From Emydura subglobosa (taxonomy: Eukaryota; Chordata; Testudines; Chelidae): 64,000 nt of DNA. The stretch is taken from assembly GCA_007922225.1 (NCBI GenBank), contig ML679941.1, positions 59,553,079 to 59,617,078 on the forward strand, given 5' to 3'. Shown one piece after another: positions 46,291 through 56,775 of the stretch. The notes under the pieces were generated by a model, which saw only the letters and a list, made by a program, of their open reading frames with translations, was not told the origin of the DNA and did not search any database. The position numbers and the translations under genes were made by a program. Every line of letters begins with the position of its first letter. Position 1 is the stretch's first letter.

Positions 46291-47207
46291 ATACATTTTT
46301 TAGGGCTTGAAGTAAATCATATTATATTGTTATACATATAGTAGCTTAATTTTTAACTTGGTTATCACCATTGCTGCTACTCCTACCTTTATTGCTAATG
46401 CAGTTATACAATTCCCATATTCATACTAAATATGTTAATGTCCTAATCTGAAAAATCAGAAATCTTTTTCCATGGCTCCTCCATAATCCACCTACATATG
46501 CATATATTTATATGTATGGTGATCGACATTTAAAAAGTGCACACTTTACCATACTAATCACACAGATGCATCTGAAATTTTTTACTATAGTATCCCCTTA
46601 TATTTAGAATAGGAGAGAACTGTAGAATCACTGATGTCAGTAAATGATGGCTTTTAAATGGTGATCACTGTCATTTAAATATGCTGTTGGTAGCTGTAAC
46701 CTTCCTGTTACAGTTCATTTGTTGGTTCCAAATTTTTCAGACATTGTTAGATATAATTTTGGAATTTTTATTAATATTTTGTATTCATCTTTATTTTGTG
46801 TTCTTTATCATAAATAACTACTTTAATTGTACAAAAATGTTGAGTCTGGTGGAAATTGGAATAGCACTGAGAAATTCATCTCGGGTACTCATGGGAATAT
46901 ATAGGCAATATAAAAACCTGCTGGAATTATGATAACTTTTAATAAATTGGGCTGGAATTTTCAAAGATGCCAAAAGAAGTTTGGTGTCCAAATCCCACCC
47001 TAACATTTTTCTCACTAAGCTTCTTTAAGTTTTGAAGTGTTACAATAGCTGTTTAAGAGAAAAAGTGTTGCACTCGAGAGGCCACAAGTTGTGGCTGAAT
47101 GATTTTATCTATCCCTGACCTGCTTCACAAGAGACTTGTGAGCGCTCACTGGGTTAATCACTATGAAATTCTCAGATGAAAGATATTGTGTAAATGATAA
47201 CTTCTGC
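46291..47207. other. Non-coding, nothing recognised
   Basis: AT-rich. The frame 46681-46932 (plus, 83 codons) is hydrophobic and rich in F/L/I as expected from T-rich DNA; no domain. Confidence 0.5.
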
Positions 47208-47316
47208 TAAGGTGACCTGATGTCCCGATTTTATAGGGACAGCCTCGATCTTACATAGGGGTCTATTCCCCCCACTCCTTGTCCCAGTTTTTCACACTTG
47301 TCATCTGGTCCCCCTA
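47208..47316. mobile_element. MITE with GGTGACC ends (copy 2)
   Basis: Starts TAAGGTGACCTGATGTCCCG and ends ACTTGTCATCTGGTCCCCCTA, with GATTTTATAGGGACAGCC and CAGTTTTTCACA inside. It is the same family as 15299-15427 but in the opposite orientation. It lies directly left of the Harbinger element, or within its eroded left end. The minus frame 47231-47437 is not a gene. Confidence 0.82.
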
Positions 47317-47679
47317 ACTTCAGCAGACACCATTGAAGTACATAGACTAGCAGCAAACGGGCCCAGGACACCAGCAGCAGTTGTGCAGTTTCTGCCTTTG
47401 TTACCATCAGCAGTGAACTATCAGCTAAAATCACCACTGCCTGTGGAAAACGGTGCCAGTCTTCAGTGCCATTGCCCTACACTACTAGAATCATGCAACC
47501 GAGCAATTCCCTCCTCATTCCTCCAACCCCTGGCAGGTCGTACTCACCATGGCTGGTGCTGTGACTGGTGCCATGCACAAGCAATCCTAAACGGAAGGGA
47601 GAATGTAGTGCTTAAAACTTTAGAGCAATGAGGGGAGTGAATTCAGCACCTTAATTTTCACTTTCTATAGTGAATACGC

Positions 47680-48182
47680 TGACAATGGTGTGTTATCGTC
47701 AGCTGCTGCCATTGTGGCCTTCAGAGTCTGCCCCTCCATATCCATTGAAGGTCTGACCCAGATAACTTGGGATGACCGGTTGAATGAGATCCTGCAAGCC
47801 AGTGCTGCATCAGACTGTGAGCACACAGCCTAGAAGATGAACTTGAGGACAGCTTGAGAAGGAAAGAGTGGAGAGGACAGAGGCCCAGAAGTCCCAGCAG
47901 AAAAAGAAGAGGGAGATGCACCAAGAGATAATGGGGTTTCTCAGGTAGCAAATACAGATGCTGCAGACTCTGGTGGACCTGCAGGTTCAATATCCCCAGG
48001 CTCTCCTCCCTCTGCAGCCCATTGAGAACTCGATAGCGGGACTTCCTTATACATTATACCCTCAACATTCCACGTGGTATCAGGGGTTACTGCACTGCCC
48101 CTATCACTCCACCCCAGGGGACAATAAAGACAATCTCAGCTTCACATACACTGACTTAAAGTCATGGTTGGTGTATGTGTAG
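47680..48182 (+). pseudogene. Harbinger Myb-like partner protein, C-terminal part
   Basis: The plus-strand reading shows a charged helical stretch (RKEWREDREAQKSQQKKKRE, then MHQEIMGFLR). A TAG stop at 47946-47948 follows, where relatives carry glutamine. An open frame then runs QIQMLQTLVDLQVQ, LPLQPIENS and the end at 48182. In Harbinger elements the C-terminal coiled region of the Myb/SANT-like protein has this look: many K/R/E/Q residues, then a leucine-rich LRQQ-MLQ-LV helix and a proline-rich tail. The N-terminal trihelix DNA-binding domain was not found. With the internal stop and missing start it is inactive. Confidence 0.78.
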
Positions 48183-48589
48183 CTGAAATGGACATGAATG
48201 TTCTTTCCCCTTCATAAGTCCTGTTCTCTTAATGCATTAAGTTTTATTAAGCTTTTAATGTATTTGTTTTTAAATTGCATGACTTTTTTGCACTGATTTT
48301 GTTACAGAATAAAATTCTGTTATTTGGAACATACTTCATTTTTATTAGTTCACAACATATGCTGCTGAAGTCTCAGCAGTTCTGAAAGAAACCAATTACC
48401 TGATACTGCACAGTGTGTCATAAGGCATAGGATCACTCACAAACAAAATTAATAGGTGCATTGACAGTGTTATATTCCTACATGTACAGCATTCACCACA
48501 TGATTCCTACCAGGCCACAAAAAAAACCAGGGTCAGGAAGAACACGTGATAACACCGCACAGTAGTCTGACTCTCTGTTAAAATGGTCT

Positions 48590-49760
48590 TTCAAAGCCTC
48601 CGTGAGCTATATAGCTCCATGTTGAGCTCTGCTAATAGCCCTTGTATTTGGTGTTCAAATTCAGCAGACAGTCACTCCACTTCTGCCCTCCACCCTGGTG
48701 GAAACTTTTCCCCCTTTGCCTCACATAAATTATGCAGGACCCAGCAGGCAGCTTATAATCATTGGAATGTTTTTCTCACTGAGGTCCAATCTTGTGAGTA
48801 AATAACACTAGCGAGCCTTCAAATGACAAACACATTCAGCTGTCATTCTGCCGCTGCTGAGCTGATAGTTAAATCATTCCTTGATGCTGTTGAGGTGCCT
48901 GGTGTATGGTTTTATGAACATGGAGTAGGCTGGGTCCTGCAGGATCACTACTGGCATTTCAACATTCCCAATGGTAATATGCCTGTTGGAAAAGAAAGTC
49001 CCGGCTTGTAACTTTGTGAGCAGTTCTGAGTTCTTAAAGATACATGTGTCATACATTGTCCTTGAGCAACCCACACGGATGTCGGTGAAGTTTCCCCAGT
49101 GATCCACCAATGCTTGCATTACCATAGAAAAATAGCCCTTCCTGTTGATGTACTCTGCGAGAAGGTGGTCTGGTACCAAAATAGGGATATGCATGCCATC
49201 TATCGCTCTACTGCAGTTCGGGAGCCCCATTGCTACAAATCTACCCACTGTGTCCCGCACGTTGCCAAGAGTCTCAGTCTACATGGAAGGTGATTAATGG
49301 TCCTGCACACATGCATCACAACAGCCCTCTCACTGGATTTCCTGTCTCCAAATTAATTCCTGACTGATTGGTATCTAACATTGAAAGTTTCTGTAATGTG
49401 ATCGTCATTAGCTTCTCCATTGCCAGTGCAGCTTTGATTTTTGGCATCCCTGCTTAGGAAGGTTGGAGCGAACTCAGTACACAGATCCAGGAATGTGAAC
49501 TTGTGCATCCAAAACTTTTGCACTTACCACTTGTCTTCCCAAACTTGCACTACGATGTGATTCCACCAATCAGTGCTTGTTTCTCAGTCCCAGAGGCGGC
49601 TCTCCACTATCTGCAGCTGCTTTGTGAATGCCACCAACAACCTTGAATTGGTACCTGCTATGTCTTATTGCAATTTGTCCTCCAAGGAATCCCCACTCAT
49701 TGAGTTCTTTTTGCGGCTGTACAGGATTGTGTGCCCTGTACTTGGAAATGCTCATGACAA
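48590..49760 (-). pseudogene. PIF/Harbinger DDE transposase (HARBI1-like), degraded
   Basis: The best open stretch (49260-48874, 128 codons) carries PNCSRAIDGMHIPI with the first catalytic aspartate (residue 21 of that stretch), AEYINRKGYFSMVMQALVDH, and RTMYDTCIFKNSEL with the second aspartate (residue 71), then VEMPVVILQDPAY. Upstream (about 49560-49430) a different frame gives STDWWNHIVVQVWEDK, the usual N-terminal segment. Downstream, after a stop near 48857, TAECVCHLKA and YLLTRLDLSEKNIP correspond to the ERAFGRLK and LTRLD blocks, with the third acidic residue possibly kept. Intact relatives are about 350-400 residues. At least two frameshifts and one stop rule out a working enzyme and also a domesticated host gene. 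Confidence 0.9.
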
Positions 49761-50140
49761 TATGCAGAGCTGTACAGGCTCCATTCTTCTGCAGATATGG
49801 TGGACAGTGAGGAGGACTTGTTTGGGTTTGTGGGATTTTGAGAAAAAGGCTAGAAAATTAGGAGATATAGATAACATTATAGGATGAAGACAAACTGCAA
49901 ACTGGAAATTTGACCCTATGCTCCCAGTCACCCTTGCACTATTCATTTCAGCCCCACCATGCGTTGCCAAAACTTCCCAAAAGACCCATCCATGGTGCAT
50001 AAGTATAAGCTCTCCTGATGAGTGTGTGCACCGCCGATATAAGGAGCCAAGTATGCACATGCACAAGCGATGTACTAACGGCAGCGGCTGTATGCCACTG
50101 TAACTTAAGTTGACATAAGTTTGTAGTGTAGACATGGCCT

Positions 50141-51068
50141 ACCAATTTATGCCGACTCTGCTGATGGTGGTGTCTGTGAGGTGCACATTCATCCATTAGG
50201 AAGAGGCCTGAGGCCATCTAATTTTTCATAGGCCATCATTCAGCCCAAGAGATGGTAATAACTTTTCATAGCTACTGACCTTAACTTGGATTTTAAGTGA
50301 TTAACGTGGAAAGGAAAGGGAAGAAACACTCTGCAGGTGAAGGGAGGTTAGTATAAGGGATGAAGCATATGAATGCACATGTACATAATGGTGAAGCTGT
50401 CAAAGCTGTCACCATTTCATGCTGAACTAAGAAACTGGCAAAATATAATCAGCTAAATCTTTTGCCTTCAGTGTTTCCTTGATGTCATAGTAAAGTATTT
50501 TCATAGGTGCTAAGGGATTTGAAGATGGTTTTCAGCAAGTCTGTAAAGGGCAGAGTAGGCAGTGTCTGGATTGGTTGGGGAACACTAATATTGTTTCAGA
50601 TGAATATATTTTCTTTATGAAATCATGTGAATAAAGAATCTCTATGAATCAGGTGTTTAATGCATACTATATGTTTGTTAAATTACAGGCCTTATTATCA
50701 ATAGTTAATATATGAGGAAAATTACAAATAAGGTAACATATTATTACTAGTTTTACTATTATGTGCTAATAGCAGTAGGGACTGTTCTTATTTGTTTCAA
50801 CTCATTTAACCTGGTGCTTTAAAATGTTACGGGTTATAGTTCTCTTTGTGAATCAGTTCATGCACATCTTCCATGTAGACAATTACACTCTTGATATAGT
50901 GACGCTGATGGACTAATCTGATGTTTTTACCACTAAAATGTTGCACCTCATAGATTTGGAGCCCAATAGTATTCCCGTTGAAGTCTGAGTGTATTAATAT
51001 TGACTCCAAGGGAATCAGGATTAGGTCTTTAGACAAGACATGTTGGGCCATATTGTGAACTGCTTACT
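50141..51068. other. Non-coding, nothing recognised
   Basis: Immediately right of the Harbinger end. The frame 50827-51051 (minus) has no domain. Confidence 0.5.
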
Positions 51069-51300
51069 AGAGCTGTGCAAAGCACTGATTTTTTTCAGTT
51101 CACTGACAATTTTGAGAAATTGCGGGGGGGAAGGAACCAATTTGGGTTGACCCAAAGATATTTGTTGAAATATTCAGTGAATTGAAGGAAAAAACGTTTT
51201 GATTTCAAGATACTTTTCATAGTTTTAATTCATGAAATGTTGTGATGTCACTGAATCTGCATTATTCATCATCAAAAAAAAAAAAAAAAAAGTTTGACCA
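51069..51300. mobile_element. MITE-like fragment (TAGAGCTGTGCAAA start)
   Basis: TAGAGCTGTGCAAAGCACTG, TTTTTTCAGTTCACTGAC, TTGGGTTGACCCAAAGATAT (a 12-base palindrome TTGGGTTGACCCAA within) and GAAATATTCAGTGAATTG match the left part of a dispersed AT-rich MITE. It passes into an A run (51273-51291). No matching right end. Confidence 0.45.
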
Positions 51301-52719
51301 AAAAATTTCTCGTCACTCTCTTCCTATTTTTTTTCCTGTGGCGTAGGTTTTAACTTGCGTCACTTACAATTGTCTAGTGACCAGTGCCAGCACATGGATT
51401 TTTATATTGAATGCAGCTAAAATACTGTGTGCTGGCTTTCTGCTCACCCTAGAAAATATGTGTTTTTTCATGTCATTGTATAACTGCTGATTAAGCTGTT
51501 TTACTTCCAGACACCTATTTTGGAGAAGTCATTCACGTGTTTCTGAAACCCTGAATATACCTCGTTTTCACCCCCCTTCTGGTATTTACTATACTCGAGA
51601 TTCAGTGTTAGAGTCCCAAATTCTAGTGGACGATGTCTGGTTGAAACTGTTTTGCAGCCAATCAGTAACACTACTAATTTAGCAGGGTAATGCAGCGTTT
51701 TCCCATCCACTCCAGGGGGTTGAATTTGTTGCCTTTACAACAGTCCAGCACCTGCCAACAAAAGACCAGACCCGTCTCAGTGATATAGTGGTATGAAGCA
51801 TTATACATAAGGCTGCTAGGCTAGTGAATGCAAACACACATAAATTAAACAATTACATTCTTGCTGTACGTTGCTAGGAAATATATGGAATGATTAAGGT
51901 CTCTTTGTGTGAAGTGCTGTGTAAGGAGTAGCTTGGTTGGTTGCACGGTGATACTAGGCTCTGATGACAGCAAGCATGCAACATACCATAGGTTTAACAC
52001 TTAGGCAGCTCACTTTCTTCCTGGTATTGGTTTCTGGGAAGGATGAGCTGTCACCACTCTTGATGTGTGTAGAGAACAGAGGTCTCCTGAGATAAGGTTG
52101 TTCATTATGCTTCCTGAAGAACCATTAAATTTCTATCAGTGCAATGTGATCCACTCCTTGGGTAAAGACATTTGTTTTTTTTATCCTTTTCTTCTCTGCT
52201 AAACTCCACTTGTGCAATTTTGAATCTACAAACAGTAAGAATGTAGAAATCTGTAAGTATTAATAACAGATTCTTTTTTAAACAGAATGTTACAATGCAT
52301 GACTAGATGAAACAAATTATACATTCCTGCAGCATTATCTGGTATGTACTCTGAATGAACCTGTATAAAACTGAAATATGCCATTCAAATCAAGTTGCTT
52401 TGTATAGGTTTGCTGGATTGTATGTGTGGTTGTAATGTTCTGTTTTAAAGCATGTCAAAATGTTGTCAGCTTCAATTTGATTTTAAGTAATATGTAATGA
52501 AATTATTACCATAAAATCTTGGGGGTTTTTAATAGCATGTCTTTTTCTGGGTCCTCTTTTAAGCAAATACTTCTAAAGCTTATTTTAGTACAAAATATTG
52601 TCATATTAATAAATAGAAAACAATGAAGAAAAACAAGGAGTAAAATTGCAAATGTACAAAATCAATATCTAATCTGTGTGCATATATGTATAGATAGTAA
52701 GTTGTAAGTCTACACACCA

Positions 52720-52721
<2 letters not shown>
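51301..52721. other. Non-coding, nothing recognised
   Basis: AT-rich. The frame 51501-51710 (minus) lacks any domain. Confidence 0.5.

Positions 52722-52756
<35 letters not shown>
52722..52756. repeat. (TG)n microsatellite
   Basis: About 17 uninterrupted TG units. The minus frame that crosses it (TH repeats) is an artefact. Confidence 0.95.
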
Positions 52757-52759
<3 letters not shown>

Positions 52760-53627
52760 TACAATAACGTGTGTGGGAGCGTTTGTGTGCATAACTTATA
52801 TTAACGTAAATAATGCCACATATGTCAAAGGCATATTTCTAGATGCACTGTGGTCTGCTCTATATTACCGGATTGGACTGAAATTATAGTTATAGAAAAT
52901 TAGAAGTATTGGGATAATATTATACTAGAGAAGAACCTTTTTTTATATTTGAAGACCATTGTTTTACATTATTAATGATAGAAAACAAATATTGCGCTCT
53001 CTCATCTCAATTGGTGGTATACTTCTAAACTATTTAACACCGTTTTTCCTCCTGCCAGTCTGAATATCTAGTGAACATATACATCAAGTGAGCTAGATTT
53101 TATTACTTCAGAAATCAGATTTTTTTTAAATAGTCAGTCCTGCTGCTGTGTCCTCTGTTTGTTTCTTCCAGCCTCTAATGACTAATCCTTATTCCAGGTA
53201 GTGCTAAGGATAATAAAGCTAAGTTGTCACATTCATGATAGGCTAGTGTCAGCTAGATAAACATTCTTCATAGCCCTTGCTATTTTATGGACATGTGCAT
53301 TTGATCATAACAGTAATCATGTTTGTTTTGTGAATGGCAGTGGTATGATTGCTGATGATCTCTGACCTTTGCACTTGCCTTCTTTGTTTGCTGCATGTTG
53401 TGAATGGTGATTACCAATCATGTCTCTGAGACTGACAATATTTAGATGTAAATGCATCACTGCAAACTGCACATTTCATGGTCTGATTCAGCAATGTCTG
53501 GGCATAAGCCACATTTTAATAAATGGTGAGGCAAATTACGTGCCAGTTGTGTTAACAGAGAAATAAGAATTTTATATTGTTAATCATAGTTTCTCTACCC
53601 CCACTTAATTACTGCAGTTACAAATAT

Positions 53628-53631
<4 letters not shown>
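52757..53631. other. Non-coding, nothing recognised
   Basis: AT-rich spacer between two TG tracts. Confidence 0.5.

Positions 53632-53677
<46 letters not shown>
53632..53677. repeat. (TG)n microsatellite
   Basis: About 22 TG units, starting CGTGTG and ending before TTAGC. Confidence 0.95.
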
Positions 53678-53679
<2 letters not shown>

Positions 53680-54146
53680 AGCATCTTTAACTTAAAACTT
53701 TTAACTTAACACTTAAGACTGTTTAAAAAAACAAGGATGTATTCTCTACACAACAAGCTTTTACAAAGGGCACTTTTAGTTCAGGGAAGTACATGCAATC
53801 ACAGTTTTTGCTGCTTACAGTGAGGGGAAATTTACCGGTGTTGTTCTCTATGGAATTATGGTACTTGAAGCACAAATTTAATCTCATTGGTTGAAGAAAA
53901 GGAGTTTTAAGGAAAAGTGTTTAAATCTTTCTTTGGTGTTTTTATTTATATTTTTTTAGAAGGCAGAACAGTATTAGTGTTTTTCTTGTACGAGTCTTTG
54001 ATGGTTTGAAGGTTGTAAAATATCACTATAGGGAAATGATTCTTGGTGAAATTTTATAAAGAGGATTAAAATACCATTATTCCTAGATGGCTGTAAATTA
54101 GTAAATATAATTACTAGTCTGCAGTATCCACAAAATTGCAGAGGGG

Positions 54147-54149
<3 letters not shown>
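53678..54149. other. Non-coding, nothing recognised
   Basis: Contains a local direct repeat of TTTAACTTAA around 53689-53709; otherwise unremarkable. Confidence 0.5.

Positions 54150-54198
<49 letters not shown>
54150..54198. repeat. (TG)n microsatellite
   Basis: About 24 TG units. It is the third such tract within 1.5 kb. Confidence 0.95.
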
Positions 54199-54201
<3 letters not shown>

Positions 54202-54724
54202 TACAAAAAAATTCAATATGGAACTAGTAATGTGCACTGGATCCTTTCATCTTTTGGTCATTGGTTTGCATCATGACCAGGTCAACCACCTTATTATGGT
54301 GTACTGGCCTAAATAACTTTCAATCATATTATGTGTGAAAAAGTGTCTACATCACACACACACAATACATAGGTACAAATCTTGCTTACCTTATGCACCT
54401 AGGGTGAAGATCAGTCCTGTGCAGAGGGCCAGTCCAAGGCCTTAGGCAGACTTTTCATCCAATTTGATGCCTAACAAGGCATAGGCGCCACCATTGTAGG
54501 GTGTGTAGGCTTTTTGGAAGTGCTTAAGTGCTACATAGGCCTGATGCTGGCTCTTTGCACACGGGTGAATTTCACCCTATGATAGTCCCATTAACGTGAT
54601 TGGAAATATTTGCATCAGTAAGACAATGGTACAGTACCAGTGCCAATTATCTAAGGAGGCCCTAGTTTACAAGCTCTTTATGGATACATCTACATTGCAA
54701 AAAATGAAGAAATGAGAAATACAA
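54199..54724. other. Non-coding, nothing recognised
   Basis: Includes a short CA repeat near 54352-54363. No gene. Confidence 0.5.
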
Positions 54725-54779
54725 AAAATAAGGAGCTCAAGAGAGCGACTTATGAGGAAAGACTTGAAAGAACTATATA
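54725..54779 (+). mobile_element. CR1-type LINE, part 1 (interrupted)
   Basis: AATAAGGAGCTCAAGAGAGC, then GACTTATGAGGAAAGACTTG and AAAGAACTATATAGGCCTGG correspond to the ACCTATGAGGAAAG-TTAAAAGAACT block that precedes the 3' UTR of CR1. The expected continuation resumes only at about 55149. Confidence 0.68.
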
Positions 54780-54864
54780 GGCCTGGTTTATAGAGGATGT
54801 TGAGCACCTGCAGCTCCCATTATCTTCAGAGTCATGGGTGCTTAGCCCCCTTGAAAATCAGTCC
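54780..54864. mobile_element. Palindromic MITE inserted in CR1
   Basis: GGCCTGGTTTATAGAGGATG, TTGAGCACCTGCAGCTCCCA and GTCATGGGTGCTTAGCCCCC then TTGAAAATCAGTCC. The halves GAGCACCTGCAGCTCCCA and TGGGTGCTTAGC are mutual inversions. Relatives occur at 61600-61752. Confidence 0.65.
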
Positions 54865-54890
54865 ATACATTCATGACTAAGTGATAACTA

Positions 54891-55145
54891 AGGGCTTGTC
54901 TACATGAGAAAGTTGCACCAATTTAACTTAAGATATGATTAAAAACTGATTTTGTTTAACTGGCACGAAAGGCTATGCAGACACTTGTTTCAGTTTAAGC
55001 CAGGTCTATTTTAGTTTTGCCTTAAGTTGATTAGGAACAGGTTTAAGCTAAAACAAAGTAAGCCATTCTTAAACCAAAGTAAGAGTTGACCACACAGTAG
55101 TTCTCACCAGTTGAGCTAAATTGGTTTCAAAACACAAGTGAAACC
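54891..55145. mobile_element. MITE with AGGGCTTGTCTACA start, inserted in CR1
   Basis: AGGGCTTGTCTACATGAGAA, AGTTGCACCAATTTAACTTAAG, CTGGCACGAAAGGCTATGCA and CACTTGTTTCAGTTTAAGCC follow a common turtle MITE. The mirrored inner half is visible (TAAACCAAAGTAAG and CCAGTTGAGCTAAATTGGTTTC), but the terminal TGTAGACAAGCCCT is missing. Confidence 0.65.
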
Positions 55146-55148
55146 AGT

Positions 55149-55470
55149 GGGGGGCATGATAACAGTCTATTTGAAGACTGTAAACACCAGGGAAGATAAG
55201 GAATTAAGTAAATTGATTCAAGAGTCTATAAATAGGAATAATGGGATGAAATTAAGGCTGAATTTTAAGAAAAAAATTCTGGCATTGAGATCTGCTGGCT
55301 ATTTAATATAGTCCCAAAGGAAGTTCTCTGAGCTGCATCACTTCTAATAAAGATTCTGAACGAATATATAGTATACTGTAGGGAACAATCCTGCATTGCC
55401 AAAGAGATGGGCTAAATGACCTAGCAGGACTTTCTCAGCTCTAATTTATATTAGTCTATGGTTCTATGAT
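55149..55470 (+). mobile_element. CR1-type LINE, part 2 (3' UTR)
   Basis: GGGGGGCATGATAACAGTCTA, TTGAAGACTGTAAACACCAGG, GAATAATGGGATGAAATTAAGG, AATCCTGCATTGCCAAAGAG and ATGGGCTAAATGACCTAGCA end with TATTAGTCTATGGTTCTATGAT. That ending is the typical CR1 3' terminal repeat of TTCTATGAT type. This is an older subfamily than the one at 37785-38770. Confidence 0.85.
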
Positions 55471-56529
55471 CATGGAGACTGAAGCATGAGGTCATTCTTT
55501 CAGGTCATGGGTTCAGTTGTACCAGTGAGGAAGTATGTTTGTGCTGAAACATTATGTAGACTTTGATCTCCTGGGCTTATAGTTGGTGCCCTTCAGTCTA
55601 AATTCATGTGTAATTTTTTTTGCATTCTTCTTCTTTTAAACAATTTATCTTGCTTGCTGAGTTAGTCCTTTGAAATGTTTTATCTTGCAGCTATTTGATG
55701 ATTCAGCCACATATTTAGTTAAATCATTCAAATTAATTGCAAGAGGGTAATCTCGGCTCATGGAGAATATTAAGGTATCAGGCCCTGTGAGAGTTATGGA
55801 GCCTTGCTTGCTATATTTGATTTTCAGCTGTATGTAATATCCAGAGATAAACATGTGGTACACCTGAAGATGCTGCAGCTAAACAAATTTTGCCAGAATT
55901 AATTGGCAAATTTTGAAGCGCCCATGAAATCGTCAGAGACGTGTTCTGGGAAGATAGATATGATTTTTGCTGTATCCCTAGTAAGTGGTGTGGATTTGAA
56001 AATGCTGTGAAAAAAGCAGCTAGCTATTTGATCAAATTGCGTAATTCAGCATGTTGTAGCATACTATGAGAGACTCTTTGTGCTTTAATGGTATTTTTAA
56101 GATTGGAGGATTTAGAAATATTGATGGAGCCCTGTGCCTTCTCCAGTTTCCACTATTGTATGCTAGCGGGTTTAACTATTTCATGCAAGAGTAATTTGTA
56201 AGATGTCTCTGGTTTTATAATTGTATGTAATTTCTTTTATTTTAAGCAATGCCATATATTATATTTGGGACCTTAGTAAGCATTTCTTTCTCTCTGCATC
56301 CTTTACTGTTGCCAGACAGAACATACTTCTCATTGGAAAGGACTGTCATTCAGAAGATATCAGCCAGATATGTTGGTCTGCATTGGAAAAAGCACATTTT
56401 TGTGTGTGTATTTGGTTACCAGGAAGAATAATTTTCTGGAAACCTATGACTGCTTCAGGAAACTGATTAAGGCCTATCAATGGTTGACGTCCTAGAGTAT
56501 AGGATTGTGAAAAAACATATAGTGGTAGT
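55471..56529. other. Non-coding, nothing recognised
   Basis: Frames 55645-55863 (minus) and 56221-56466 (plus) have no domain. Confidence 0.5.
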
Positions 56530-56775
56530 TCTATTTATTATTATTAATTTGCATTGCAGTGGTTCCTGGAGGCACCCCACCAAGATCAGATCCCCGTTGT
56601 GCTAGATGCTATACATACAAGTAGCAAAGAGCGAGTCTCTGTCTCAAGGATCTTACAATCTAAATAGAAAAGAAAATAATGAGAGAAAGGACATATTCCA
56701 ATTTTACAGATAGGATATTGAGGCCAGGAAAAATCTGGACCTTCTGGTAAATCTGTATTTGGGATCTCTAACATT
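56530..56775 (-). mobile_element. L2/L3- or MIR-type retroposon tail, minus strand
   Basis: TTATTATTATTAATTTGCATT at the left (reversed tail), then GGTTCCTGGAGGCACCCC, GATCAGATCCCCGTTGTGCTAG, CTGTCTCAAGGATCTTACAATC and TTACAGATAGGATATTGAGGC are the reverse complement of the tail family also at 26780-26935. It extends further into the body than that copy. Confidence 0.68.

Larger units (their letters stand above)
47317..50140. mobile_element. PIF/Harbinger transposon with two convergent genes
   Basis: The right end is recognisable: ACTTAAGTTGACATAAGTTT then GTAGTGTAGACATGGCCT, ending about 50140. On the minus strand this is the AGGCCATGTCTACACTAC start of a turtle Harbinger family. Inside lie a Myb/SANT-like partner gene remnant (plus, about 47680-48182) and a transposase remnant (minus, about 48590-49760). 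The two 3' ends face each other across an AT-rich spacer with AATAAA (48309-48314). PIF/Harbinger elements characteristically encode this pair: the Myb-like protein helps bind and import the transposase. The left terminal repeat was not found, so the left limit is approximate and the end is probably lost. Confidence 0.88.

Noticed and set aside
47400..47640. N-terminal trihelix domain of the Harbinger Myb-like protein
   Set aside because: Reading all three plus frames gave no recognisable SANT/trihelix signature, so the gene call was limited to the C-terminal part.
48874..49260. A functional host HARBI1-like gene
   Set aside because: Frameshifts before it and a stop after it. It sits beside a Harbinger Myb remnant and a terminal sequence, so it is a dead transposon copy.
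53974..54237. Minus-strand 87-codon protein
   Set aside because: Its centre is a translated TG microsatellite.
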